Assembly: GCA_020622085.1 (NCBI GenBank)
Contig: JAHRYM010000002.1
Location: 271,281 to 335,280, forward strand
Length of the DNA stretch: 64,000 bases
Source: Paracoccaceae bacterium
Lineage (GTDB): Bacteria; Pseudomonadota; Alphaproteobacteria; Rhodobacterales; Rhodobacteraceae
Direction: 5' to 3'
Positions 1 to 7,543 of this stretch are shown here, piece after piece. Both the position numbers and the translations under genes were made by a program. Every line of letters starts with the position of its first letter. The first letter of the stretch is position 1. A model generated the notes under the pieces. It worked only from the letters and a program-made list of their open reading frames with translations. It was not told where the DNA came from and ran no database searches.

Positions 1-1
1 C

Positions 2-712
2 GCCTGGGTGGATGTGGTCGAATGGTCGCGGCGCGAAGGGCGTGTGGTGGCGCGGCGGCACGAACGGCTGGGCGCGCTGGTTCTGGCGGACCGGCTCTGG
101 CCCGAGGCCCCGCCCGAGGCGCTGGCCAAGGCCGCGCTGGAAGGGCTGCGCCAGATCGGGCTCAACTGGTCAGAACCTGCCCGACGACTGCGGGCGCGGG
201 TCGCGCTTTTGCGCCACGAAGGTGCCGACATGCCCGATGTGTCGGATGCCGCGCTGCTGGCCGATGCTGACTGGATCCTGCCCTGGCTTTCGGCCTGCAA
301 GACCGAGTCCGATCTGCGCGAATTGAACCTGACCGAGGCGCTGAAGGCCCGCCTGGGCTGGGACCGGATGCAAGAGCTTGACCGCCTGGCCCCTGCCGCT
401 TTCGTCACGCCCCTGGGCCGGGCCGTGCCGATCGACTATGACGGCGACCACCCGTCGGTCGCGCTGCGCCTGCAAGAAGTGTTCGGCGTGACCACCCACC
501 CGACCGTGGGGCCAAGGCGGCTGCCCCTGCGGATGACGCTGCTTTCACCGGCGCAGCGCCCGGTGCAGGTGACGATGGACCTGCCGGGGTTCTGGCACAG
601 CTCTTACGCCGATGTCCGCAAGGACATGCGCGGGCAGTATCCCAGACACCCCTGGCCCGAAGATCCGACCGAGGCCGAGCCGACGCTGCGCGCGAAACCG
701 CGCGGCACCTGA
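2..712 (+). CDS. hrpB: ATP-dependent RNA helicase HrpB, C-terminal part (5' truncated by window)
   Basis: Reading frame already open at the left edge and ending at TGA 710-712, so only about the last 236 residues are present; the DEAH helicase core lies outside the window. The visible part matches the HrpB C-terminal domain: the segment FVTPLGRAVPIDYDG followed by PSVALRLQEVFG, then near the end the family signature FWHSSYADVRKDMRGQYP and HPWPEDP. HrpB proteins are DExH-box helicases of poorly defined role in RNA metabolism. The gene ends 19 bases from the 3' end of the convergent methyltransferase gene. Identification is from the C-terminal signature alone, but that signature is specific. 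Confidence 0.9.
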   Translation, partial: AWVDVVEWSRREGRVVARRHERLGALVLADRLWPEAPPEALAKAALEGLRQIGLNWSEPARRLRARVALLRHEGADMPDVSDAALLADADWILPWLSACKTESDLRELNLTEALKARLGWDRMQELDRLAPAAFVTPLGRAVPIDYDGDHPSVALRLQEVFGVTTHPTVGPRRLPLRMTLLSPAQRPVQVTMDLPGFWHSSYADVRKDMRGQYPRHPWPEDPTEAEPTLRAKPRGT

Positions 713-731
713 TCCTGCCCGATACGGCCCG

Positions 732-1439
732 TCAACGCTTGTGGATCACTGCCACCTGATCCCGGCGGGTCTTGTCGTAATTCACCTGATGCAGGAAACA
801 GCCCGAAATATCGCCGCCCATCGCGGTGAATTCCGCCTGCGTCGCCGGATCGGAATGGTGAAAGCTGCGGGTCTGCGAAAAGCCGCGCAAAAGGTCGGCA
901 GTGCGGGTGATGCCGGGGCGTTCATAGGCGGCGGGCTGCCAGCGCAGGTCTTCGATGATGTAAAGCCCACCCGGCTTCAGGCGCGGGAACAGTTCAAGGA
1001 CTGCGTTCTGCTGATGGTGGCTCGCGTGGCTTGCGTCGTCGATCACGATGTCGAGGGGCGGCAGGTTGGCCGCAGTCGCGGCCAGCGCGGCGCGGTCGTC
1101 CATGTCGCAGCGGTGGAAGGTGAAGCGGTCCTGCGCGAACCAGCCGAAATCGGACACATCCAGCCCGTGGATGCGCGCCTTCGGGAAATATTCCAGCCAC
1201 ATCCGCACCGAAGGCAGGTCCGTTGTCGCGCGGTCGGCGCTTTGGCCGTGTTCGGGCCCGCCGATCTGCAACCCCATCTCCAGGAAGATGATCGGCTGCT
1301 GCCGCAGCGGATGAAACAGCATGTGATAAAGTTCGGTATAGCGGTGCTTGGCCGCCCCCTTGTCCGAACCGAAGCGCGCGGCCAGGTCGGTCAGGTTGGC
1401 GGGCAACGGCATGCCCGCCTGATTAGCGGTTTTCGTCAC
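732..1439 (-). CDS. class I SAM-dependent methyltransferase (MycE/TylE-like)
   Basis: A 235-residue protein. The N-terminal part carries FGSDKG and YTELYHMLF, then a Rossmann motif I region (FLEMGLQIGG), RMWLEYFPKARIHGLDVSD with the acidic residue expected to bind the SAM ribose, DIVIDDASHAS and a KPGGLYIIEDL strand. This order resembles the macrocin/mycinamicin O-methyltransferase type, where the acceptor is a sugar or small molecule. The substrate here cannot be read from the sequence. The start ATG lies 2 bases from the stop codon of the upstream DUF1993 gene on the same strand, so the two may be cotranscribed. Family is confident, function is not. Confidence 0.8.
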   Translation of the reverse strand: MTKTANQAGMPLPANLTDLAARFGSDKGAAKHRYTELYHMLFHPLRQQPIIFLEMGLQIGGPEHGQSADRATTDLPSVRMWLEYFPKARIHGLDVSDFGWFAQDRFTFHRCDMDDRAALAATAANLPPLDIVIDDASHASHHQQNAVLELFPRLKPGGLYIIEDLRWQPAAYERPGITRTADLLRGFSQTRSFHHSDPATQAEFTAMGGDISGCFLHQVNYDKTRRDQVAVIHKR

Positions 1440-1441
1440 CC

Positions 1442-1930
1442 TCAGCCGCCCAGGTAATCGGACTTGCCGATCCCGACGCCATTGGCGCGCAGGATCGCAT
1501 AGGCGGTGGTCATGTGGAAATGAAAGTTGGGAATGGCATAGCCGTGCAGATATTGTTCCGCCGGAAAGGTCAGTTCGTGCGGCCCGGCCTTGACTGTGAT
1601 CGTCCGGGCCTCGGCGCCTTCAAAGGCGCTGGGGGGAACCGTGTCCAGATAGGCGATGGTGCGCGTGATGCGGTCCTTCAACTCGACCAGCGTGGTTTCG
1701 GTATCGGCAAAGGCTGGCACATCGGCACCCGAAAGCCGCGCCGCCGCACCCTTGGCGTGGTCGCAGGCGATGGTGATCTGCCGCCAGAAGGGCAGCATGT
1801 CGGCGATCAGCCGCAATTGCGCGATGACCTCGGACTTGATCTTCTTCGCCTCGGCATGGGCCTCGGCCTTGTCGAGGATCCGGGTCAGCGCGGTCAGCGA
1901 ATGGATGAAATAGGGAACGGGGGTCTGCAT
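1442..1930 (-). CDS. DUF1993 family protein
   Basis: I place the start at the ATG read from 1930 (162 residues), because AGGAG lies 7 bases upstream and the protein then begins MQTPVPYFIHSL as DUF1993 members do; a longer frame to 2023 would overlap the upstream gene. Features are a helical N-terminal half (LTRILDKAEAHAEAKK), RLIADMLPFWRQI, and a C-terminal segment HGYAIPNFHFHMTTAYAILR. DUF1993 proteins are predicted DinB-like four-helix bundles without a proven reaction. It lies 61 bases downstream of the WYL regulator on the same strand, so regulation by or together with it is possible. Confidence 0.82.
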   Translation of the reverse strand: MQTPVPYFIHSLTALTRILDKAEAHAEAKKIKSEVIAQLRLIADMLPFWRQITIACDHAKGAAARLSGADVPAFADTETTLVELKDRITRTIAYLDTVPPSAFEGAEARTITVKAGPHELTFPAEQYLHGYAIPNFHFHMTTAYAILRANGVGIGKSDYLGG

Positions 1931-1991
1931 GTCGGGCTCCTGTGCGGCGTTCGGCGGCATGAAGCGCCGGAACGGCAGAAGGCGCAAGGGG

Positions 1992-2753
1992 TCAGTCGGA
2001 ATTGTCCGCAGGATCGCGGCCACCCGCCTGCCGCCAGGCGTTCAGATAGGCTTCGCGGCTTTGGGGCCAGCTTTCCGCGACCGGTTCCGGCGCACCGATG
2101 CTGCTCAGCCGGAAGGTGCGGAAATCATTGCGCGCCTCGCACCAGGCCAGCACGCAAGACCCGTGATGGGTCAGCGTCAGGGGCAGGATCACGCGTTCGG
2201 TGCCGCTGCCATCCTGCGCGATGTAGCGGATTGCGACCTTGTGTTCCTCGCGCAGGGCACGGACAAGAAGGTTATGGGTGCTGGTCGTCGGTCGGCCATC
2301 TTCGTCCAGCACCTGCGGCATCAGATCAAACCCGCCCAGGGCCTGCAAAAGCTCGAACCGTTCCGGCGGAAGCTGCCCGCCGATCCGGTGCAGGATTTGC
2401 GCCGCCTCGACCAGTTGCCGCCGGGTATGGCTGCCGTCGCGGGCATTGCGCAGGGCTGAAACCAGCGTCGTCAGGGCGGACTCGTCCAGATCAAGGACAA
2501 GGCGCGTGGCCACCACAGGCCCGATCACCAGCTTGCGTCCGACCCGGAGCATCGGTTCGCCATCCTCTTGCCAGCGCCGGATGCTGGCGCGCAGGTCGCG
2601 GCGGCGCAGGCCAAGGGCGCGGGCAAAGCCACGGGTGAGCCGGACGCGCCCGAACCGCCGCAACAGCGCAACGAAGATCGCGCGGCGGATCGCGTCAGTG
2701 CCCGCACCCGGAACGGCCGACAAAAGACCGCGATCCTCGCCTTTGCGTTTCAC
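1992..2753 (-). CDS. WYL-domain helix-turn-helix transcriptional regulator
   Basis: A 253-residue protein. An N-terminal winged-helix-like region ([32 protein letters not shown] is the longer region; core helix [12 protein letters not shown]) precedes a WYL-type domain. The latter is recognised from [19 protein letters not shown], a beta-rich stretch [20 protein letters not shown] and RTFRLSSIG, which fit the WYL fold that often senses nucleic acids or small ligands in DeoR-like regulators. The GTG start overlaps the argF stop by 4 bases (GTGA), implying translational coupling to argF. Its target is unknown; self-regulation of this operon or the DUF1993 gene are reasonable guesses. Confidence 0.75.
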   Translation of the reverse strand: MKRKGEDRGLLSAVPGAGTDAIRRAIFVALLRRFGRVRLTRGFARALGLRRRDLRASIRRWQEDGEPMLRVGRKLVIGPVVATRLVLDLDESALTTLVSALRNARDGSHTRRQLVEAAQILHRIGGQLPPERFELLQALGGFDLMPQVLDEDGRPTTSTHNLLVRALREEHKVAIRYIAQDGSGTERVILPLTLTHHGSCVLAWCEARNDFRTFRLSSIGAPEPVAESWPQSREAYLNAWRQAGGRDPADNSD

Positions 2754-3676
2754 AGCCCCAAGGACCAGCGCACGATGGCTTTCTGGGCGTGCAGGCGGTT
2801 CTCGGCCTCGTCGAAGACAACCGAATTGGGGCCGTCCATGACGCTGCTCGTCACCTCGTCGTCGCGGTGGGCGGGCAGGCAGTGCATGAACAGGGCGTCG
2901 GGCCTGGCATGGGCCATCAGCGCATCGTTGACCTGATAGCCGCGCAACTGGTTGTGGCGCCGTTCGCGGGCCGATTGCGGATCGTGCATCGACACCCAGG
3001 TATCGGTGACGACCAGATCGGCACCCTGGACGGCCTTGACCGGGTCGCGCTCGATCCGGATGTCGGCACCTTTCGCACGGGCTTGCTCGATGAATACCCG
3101 TTCGGGGTCCAGCGGTTCGGGTCCGGTGAAGGTCAGGTCAAATCCGAATTGGCCCGCGGCGTGGATGAAGCTGGCGCAGACGTTGTTGCCGTCGCCCGAC
3201 CAGACCACTTTCTTTCCGGCGATCGGGCCGCGATGTTCCTCGTAGGTCATCACGTCGGCCATGATCTGGCAGGGATGGGTGCGGTTCGTCAGGCCATTGA
3301 TCACCGGGACCGTGGCATATTCTGCCATTTCCAGAAGCGTCGCTTCCTCGAAGGTGCGGATCATGATCAGGTCGACATAGCGCGAAAGCACCCGGGCGGT
3401 GTCGGCGATGGTCTCGCCGTGGCCCAGCTGCATGTCGGCGCCCGAAAGCACCATCGTCTGGCCGCCCATCTGGCGGATGCCCACGTCAAAGCTGACGCGG
3501 GTTCGGGTCGAGGGCTTTTCGAAGATCAACGCCGCCATGCGACCCTTCAGCGGCTGGTCGGCGTCGGCGTTGCCCTTGGGGCCGCCGTTGCGGGCGTCCT
3601 TCATGGCGCGGGCCTGGTCGATGATGGCGCGCAACTCGGTGGGATCGGTCTGGTTGATGTCTAGGAAATGTCTCAT
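2750..3676 (-). CDS. argF: ornithine carbamoyltransferase
   Basis: Makes citrulline from ornithine and carbamoyl phosphate in arginine synthesis, in the cytoplasm. The 308-residue length is normal. Visible signatures are the carbamoyl-phosphate site STRTR (residues 56-60), HPCQ (134-137), GDGNNV (161-166) and the ornithine-site HCLPAH (265-270). It lies 150 bases downstream of argD on the same strand, the usual alphaproteobacterial argD-argF pairing, and its stop overlaps the start of the WYL regulator. The 150-base gap contains a GGGGG...CCCCC hairpin around 3694-3709 that could act on readthrough. Confidence 0.97.
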   Translation of the reverse strand: MRHFLDINQTDPTELRAIIDQARAMKDARNGGPKGNADADQPLKGRMAALIFEKPSTRTRVSFDVGIRQMGGQTMVLSGADMQLGHGETIADTARVLSRYVDLIMIRTFEEATLLEMAEYATVPVINGLTNRTHPCQIMADVMTYEEHRGPIAGKKVVWSGDGNNVCASFIHAAGQFGFDLTFTGPEPLDPERVFIEQARAKGADIRIERDPVKAVQGADLVVTDTWVSMHDPQSARERRHNQLRGYQVNDALMAHARPDALFMHCLPAHRDDEVTSSVMDGPNSVVFDEAENRLHAQKAIVRWSLGL

Positions 3677-3826
3677 GGCTGCTTTGCGAGGAAGGCGCCG
3701 GGGGTCATGGCCCCCGAAGGCCGTGGAAATGGAATGTCGACGGGCCGACCAACCGGGGCCGGGGATGCTGCGGGTCGTCGTGACATGTGCTGCTCGCGCT
3801 CGGCCAGCGCGGGGGACCGGCTCGGA

Positions 3827-4999
3827 TCACACATCAAGCGTCGCCGCCGCACGATCCAGCCGCGTCACGGCTTCAGTGATTTCCTCGTCGGTGATGGTCA
3901 GCGGCGGCAGCAGGCGCACGGTATTGTCCGACGCCGCGACCGTCAGCAGGTGCTGGGCATAGCCCGCCTTGACCAGATCGGCCGGCGCCACACGGCACTT
4001 CAGCCCCAGCATCAGGCCGGTGCCCCGCACCTCCTCGAAGACCTTCGGATGGGCGGCGATCAGCCCTTCCAGCCGCTGGCGGAACAGGGCGCCCTTGCGG
4101 TTCACCTCGGCCAGGAAGTCGGGGTTGGCGATGATCTCGACGACCTTCGCCCCCACCGCGCAGGCCAGCGGGTTGCCGCCGTAGGTCGACCCGTGCGTGC
4201 CCGCCGTCATGCCCGATGCGGCCTCTTCGGTGGCCAGCACCGCGCCCAGCGGGAAGCCGCCGCCGATGCCCTTGGCGACCATGACGATATCGGGCTGGAT
4301 TCCGTCCCATTCGAAGGCGAACAGCTTGCCGGTGCGGCCCATGCCGCATTGCACCTCGTCGAGGATCAGAAGCGCGCCCGCTTCGTCACAAAGCTTGCGG
4401 AGCGCCTTCAGGAAGCCTTCGGGCGCGGTGCGGATGCCGCCTTCGCCCTGGATCGGCTCGATCATCACTGCGGCGGTCTGCGGGGTGATCGCGGCCTTCA
4501 CCGCCTCCAGATCGCCGAAGGGCACATGGGTGAAACCCGGCATCAGGGGCCCGTAGCCCTTGGTCATCTTTTCGCCGCCCGCAGCGGCGATGGCACCGGT
4601 CGAACGCCCGTGGAAGGCGCCTTCGAAGGTGATGATGCCGATCTTTTCGGGATGGCCTTTGTCATACCAGTATTTCCGCGCCATCTTGATCGCCAGCTCG
4701 GCGGTTTCCGTGCCGGAATTGGTGACGAAGACAGTATCGGCAAAGGTATGCGCCACCAGCAGGTCGGCCAGCCGCTGCTGTTCGGGGATCATGTAGACGT
4801 TCGACACATGCCAGAGCCTGCCCGCCTGTTCGGTCAGCGTGGCGACCAGATCGGGATGGGCATGGCCCAGCGCGTTCACCGCGATGCCCGAGCCCAGATC
4901 AAGATATCGACTGCCATCCGCCTCGGTCAGCCAGGCGCCCTCGCCCATGATGAAGGACAGGGGCGCGCGGTTGTAGGTGGGCAGAACCGAAGGGATCAT
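3827..4999 (-). CDS. argD: acetylornithine aminotransferase
   Basis: PLP-dependent class III aminotransferase converting N-acetylglutamate semialdehyde to N-acetylornithine (390 residues). PLP contacts are seen: SGTETAELA (95-103), [14 protein letters not shown] with the ring-binding Asp at 214, the Schiff-base Lys in [11 protein letters not shown] (K243), and [10 protein letters not shown]. The ATG is preceded by GGAG at good spacing. A TTGACA hexamer read on the minus strand at 5049-5054 could be the -35 element, though no good -10 follows. The gene is divergent from gcrA across a 369-base gap. Confidence 0.96.
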   Translation of the reverse strand: MIPSVLPTYNRAPLSFIMGEGAWLTEADGSRYLDLGSGIAVNALGHAHPDLVATLTEQAGRLWHVSNVYMIPEQQRLADLLVAHTFADTVFVTNSGTETAELAIKMARKYWYDKGHPEKIGIITFEGAFHGRSTGAIAAAGGEKMTKGYGPLMPGFTHVPFGDLEAVKAAITPQTAAVMIEPIQGEGGIRTAPEGFLKALRKLCDEAGALLILDEVQCGMGRTGKLFAFEWDGIQPDIVMVAKGIGGGFPLGAVLATEEAASGMTAGTHGSTYGGNPLACAVGAKVVEIIANPDFLAEVNRKGALFRQRLEGLIAAHPKVFEEVRGTGLMLGLKCRVAPADLVKAGYAQHLLTVAASDNTVRLLPPLTITDEEITEAVTRLDRAAATLDV

Positions 5000-5368
5000 G
5001 GTCGTCTCCTGCGAAGGAAGGCGCGAGCGTCGGCGAAGGCCGGAAGCTTGTCAATGCGCGGAACGGGAAGGAAAGGGGGGCTGTGACACGCGATGGCCAC
5101 GGTTGATCGGCCGTCAGGCGCGGTGCGCGCGGCGGCGTCGGATCGGAGCCTGTCGGAACCGGATGATCATGGCGGGCGGGATACGCGGCGTCGGACCGGC
5201 TGTCAAAGAAATTTGCGCGGATCGCCCCGCAGATGCGCTGTTTTCGTGCGGACCATTCGATTCGGGGTGCTTGAAATCCCGGCCGCCGGCTTGTATCTCG
5301 GTGCGTCCCGACTAGAATGGGATGCAGCCGCGCCGGAACGATCCGGGCCGCGAAGGGGAATAGCAAGC
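5000..5368. other. argD-gcrA divergent intergenic region (369 bp)
   Basis: No gene is supported here; open frames in it are shadows. It must carry the promoters of both argD (leftward) and gcrA (rightward). I see a minus-strand TTGACA at 5049-5054, an 8-base palindrome ATGATCAT at 5163-5170, a single GANTC site (GATTC, 5259-5263) and a candidate gcrA promoter at 5271-5299. Confidence 0.6.
5259..5299 (+). promoter_or_regulatory. candidate gcrA promoter with an upstream GANTC site
   Basis: TTGAAA (5271-5276) is followed after 17 bases by TATCTC (5294-5299), a fair -35 and a weak -10. A GATTC site at 5259-5263 lies just upstream. In alphaproteobacteria CcrM methylates GANTC and GcrA acts at promoters carrying such sites, so autoregulation is conceivable. 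Seen directly: the sequences. Inferred: promoter activity. Confidence 0.35.
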
Positions 5369-6007
5369 ATGTCCTGGACCGATGAGCGCGTCGAGACGCT
5401 GAAGAAGATGTGGGCCGAAGGGCAGTCCGCCAGCCAGATCGCCAAGGAGCTGGGCGGCGTGACGCGCAATGCCGTGATTGGCAAGGTCCATCGTCTTGGT
5501 CTGTCGAACCGCACCACCGGCGACGAAGCCGCAGCCGAAATGCCCGTAGCACCCCAGCCGGAACCGGCCGCCGCCGCCCCTCGTGTGGCGGCAAGCCCCC
5601 AGCCCGCCACCCGGCCTGCGTCGCAGCCCTCGACTGCTGCGGCTGCCCCTCGGGCCGAAAGCGCCAGCGCGGCCCCGATGGCCGCCGAGCCCCCCGTACC
5701 CGTCGCGGTGAATGTGACGCCGCTGCGCAAGCCGATCGTGCCGGCCGGCCAGCCCCTGCCGCCACAGCCCTCTGCCAATGAGGTCAGCCCCGAGGCCCTG
5801 GCCTCGGTGCGTGAAATCGAGAAGAAGGCGCGCAAGCTTACCTTGATGGAATTGACCGAGCGCACGTGCAAATGGCCGATCGGCGATCCGTCGACGGATG
5901 ACTTCTGGTTCTGCGGTCTGCCGAGCCACGCGGGCAAACCTTACTGCGAAGCGCATGTCGGCGTGGCGTTCCAGCCGATGTCCTCGCGCCGCGACCGCCG
6001 CCGCTAG
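5369..6007 (+). CDS. gcrA: GcrA cell-cycle regulator
   Basis: A 212-residue protein starting at ATG 5369, after the SD-like GAAGGGGAA. The N-terminal helix-turn-helix begins MSWTDERVETLKKMW, then GQSASQIAKELGG and RNAVIGKVHRLGLS, the GcrA signature. A long Ala/Pro-rich linker (about residues 55-145) follows, then a conserved C-terminal domain with LMELTERTCKWPIGDP, FWFCGLPS and PYCEAHVGVAFQP, which binds sigma-70 domain 2 in characterised members. GcrA helps RNA polymerase open promoters bearing methylated GANTC and drives S-phase and division genes. In this window ftsZ lacks a GANTC in its upstream gap. Confidence 0.95.
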   Translation: MSWTDERVETLKKMWAEGQSASQIAKELGGVTRNAVIGKVHRLGLSNRTTGDEAAAEMPVAPQPEPAAAAPRVAASPQPATRPASQPSTAAAAPRAESASAAPMAAEPPVPVAVNVTPLRKPIVPAGQPLPPQPSANEVSPEALASVREIEKKARKLTLMELTERTCKWPIGDPSTDDFWFCGLPSHAGKPYCEAHVGVAFQPMSSRRDRRR

Positions 6008-6060
6008 GCGCGTCCGACCGATCACCGCACGGCCGGCGCCGCAGGTGAACAGGGATCCAG

Positions 6061-6098
6061 AGGCCCGCGGCGCTATCCGCCTGCGGGCCTTGTCTTTT
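6061..6098 (+). terminator. intrinsic terminator after gcrA, overlapping the tesA 3' end
   Basis: A perfect 8-bp inverted repeat AGGCCCGC (6061-6068) / GCGGGCCT (6083-6090) is followed by TGTCTTTT. The loop contains the tesA stop codon and the right arm encodes its last residues, so one sequence serves as terminator for gcrA and coding sequence for the convergent gene. Confidence 0.7.
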
Positions 6099-6735
6099 CC
6101 AGAAGCCCTTGCACCTTCGGCCCCAGCGCATCGACCACAAGGGCCACACCTTCGGCTGTCGGGTGCAGACCGTCGGGTTGCAGCAGCCTGTCCTGCGGGG
6201 TGCCCGCGTCAAGCGCCGCCCGAAGGGGCGCCAGAAACTCGGGCGCCAGCAATGCACCATGCGCACGGGCAAGGTCGGGATAGATGGCGTCGAACGCGGC
6301 TTTGTAGTCGGGGCCATAATTGCCGGGCGCCCGCATTTCCACCAGAAGCACCGGTATCCTGCGCGCATCGGCCTTGGCAAGGATCGCGTCCAGATTGGCG
6401 CGGGTCTCGGCAGGCGGCAGGCCGCGCAGCAGATCATTGCCCCCCAGCGTCACGATCAGGGCATCGGTTTCAGGCACCATCGCCCATTCGGCCCGCGCCA
6501 GCGCACCGGCGGTCGTATCACCGGATACCCCCGCATTCACAACCACCACATCCGCTCCGCGATCCTTCAGCCATCTGGCCAGTTGCGGCACGAAGCCATC
6601 TTCGGGCGGCAGGCCGTAGCCTTGCGTCAGACTGTCACCCAGCGCGACCAGCATCTGTGGGCCGGCGGACAGCGGCTGCACCGCACCGAACGCAAGCCCC
6701 GCCGCGAGAACCAGATTGCGCCCGGCCCGCAACAC
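6073..6735 (-). CDS. tesA: TesA-type arylesterase / SGNH hydrolase, exported
   Basis: SGNH/GDSL hydrolase, about 220 residues from a GTG start read from 6735. The start is chosen because the protein then has a signal peptide (NLVLAAGLAFGAVQPLSA) leading into LVALGDSLTQGYG, with nucleophile Ser about residue 35. Further blocks are GVSGDTTAG, LGGNDLLRG (oxyanion Asn) and the C-terminal DGLHPTAEG with catalytic Asp and His. TesA enzymes are periplasmic thioesterase/lysophospholipase/arylesterases. It is divergent from a YbbA/YbbP-like ABC pair, exactly as tesA lies beside ybbA-ybbP in enterobacteria. No clear SD, so the exact start is uncertain. Confidence 0.88.
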   Translation of the reverse strand: MLRAGRNLVLAAGLAFGAVQPLSAGPQMLVALGDSLTQGYGLPPEDGFVPQLARWLKDRGADVVVVNAGVSGDTTAGALARAEWAMVPETDALIVTLGGNDLLRGLPPAETRANLDAILAKADARRIPVLLVEMRAPGNYGPDYKAAFDAIYPDLARAHGALLAPEFLAPLRAALDAGTPQDRLLQPDGLHPTAEGVALVVDALGPKVQGLLEKTRPAGG

Positions 6736-6775
6736 CCCATATCCAAGGCTGGCAGACCGGTCGGGAGCTTGGGAC

Positions 6776-7543
6776 GTGTTGGAAGAAACGGCAGAGGATC
6801 CGGCCCGCAATGCGGCGACGGATCTGGCAAAGAAACTGACGGCAAACCGGCCATCGGACATTCCAACAGATACCGCGGAGAAAATCCTTTCGCTTGCGGA
6901 CGTGCGCCTGACGCTGGCCGGAAACGCCGGTCCTGTCGAGGTGCTGCGCGGCATCGACCTGAAGGTGGCGCGCGGCGAAAGCCTGGGGCTGGTCGGGCCA
7001 TCGGGTTCGGGCAAGTCGTCTCTCCTGATGCTGATGGGCGGGCTTGAACGCGCCACGGCAGGCCGGGTCACGGCACTGGGCCAGGATCTGGGGGCGATGT
7101 CCGAAGACGCCCTTGCCCGGTTCCGTCGCCGCAATATGGGTATCGTCTTCCAATCCTTCCACCTGATTGCGACGCTGACCGCGCAGGAGAACGTGGCGCT
7201 GCCGCTGGAACTGGCCGGCACGCCGGATGCAATGGCGCGGGCGGGCCAGGAACTGGCCGCGATGGGCCTTGCCGCGCGCACGGGCCATTATCCGGCCCAG
7301 CTTTCCGGAGGCGAGCAGCAGCGCGTGGCACTGGCCCGGGCCTTCATCGCGCGCCCCGCGATCCTTCTGGCGGACGAACCGACCGGGAATCTCGACGCAG
7401 CCACGGGCACCGCGATCATGGATCAGCTTTTCGCCCTGCGCGACCGGCATGGCGCAACGCTGGTGCTGGTCACCCATGCGCCGGAACTTGCCGCGCGTTG
7501 CGACCGCGTCGTGCATCTGTCCGATGGGATGATCGCACCATGA
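6776..7543 (+). CDS. ABC transporter ATP-binding protein, YbbA/LolD-like
   Basis: Start placed at GTG 6776 (255 residues), with GGGAG 8 bases upstream; a longer frame would run into the divergent tesA start. The nucleotide-binding domain begins about residue 37. It contains Walker A GPSGSGKS (74-81), Q-loop VFQSFHL, signature [14 protein letters not shown] (from 176), Walker [13 protein letters not shown] and the switch His in LVTHAPELA. The MacB/LolD subfamily partners FtsX-type permeases. Its stop overlaps the permease start (ATGA). With tesA it reproduces the enterobacterial tesA-ybbA-ybbP neighbourhood, suggesting a role in handling lipids or lipoproteins at the envelope. Confidence 0.9.
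   Translation: MLEETAEDPARNAATDLAKKLTANRPSDIPTDTAEKILSLADVRLTLAGNAGPVEVLRGIDLKVARGESLGLVGPSGSGKSSLLMLMGGLERATAGRVTALGQDLGAMSEDALARFRRRNMGIVFQSFHLIATLTAQENVALPLELAGTPDAMARAGQELAAMGLAARTGHYPAQLSGGEQQRVALARAFIARPAILLADEPTGNLDAATGTAIMDQLFALRDRHGATLVLVTHAPELAARCDRVVHLSDGMIAP

Noticed and set aside
3668-5086. Long plus-strand open frame opposite argF/argD (472 codons)
   Set aside because: Histidine/arginine-rich translation typical of antisense frames in GC-rich genes, lying fully over argD; a shadow.
5093-5368. N-terminal extension of the gcrA reading frame by 92 residues
   Set aside because: The extension lacks protein-like features and the family start MSWTDERVETL is at 5369 with an SD before it.
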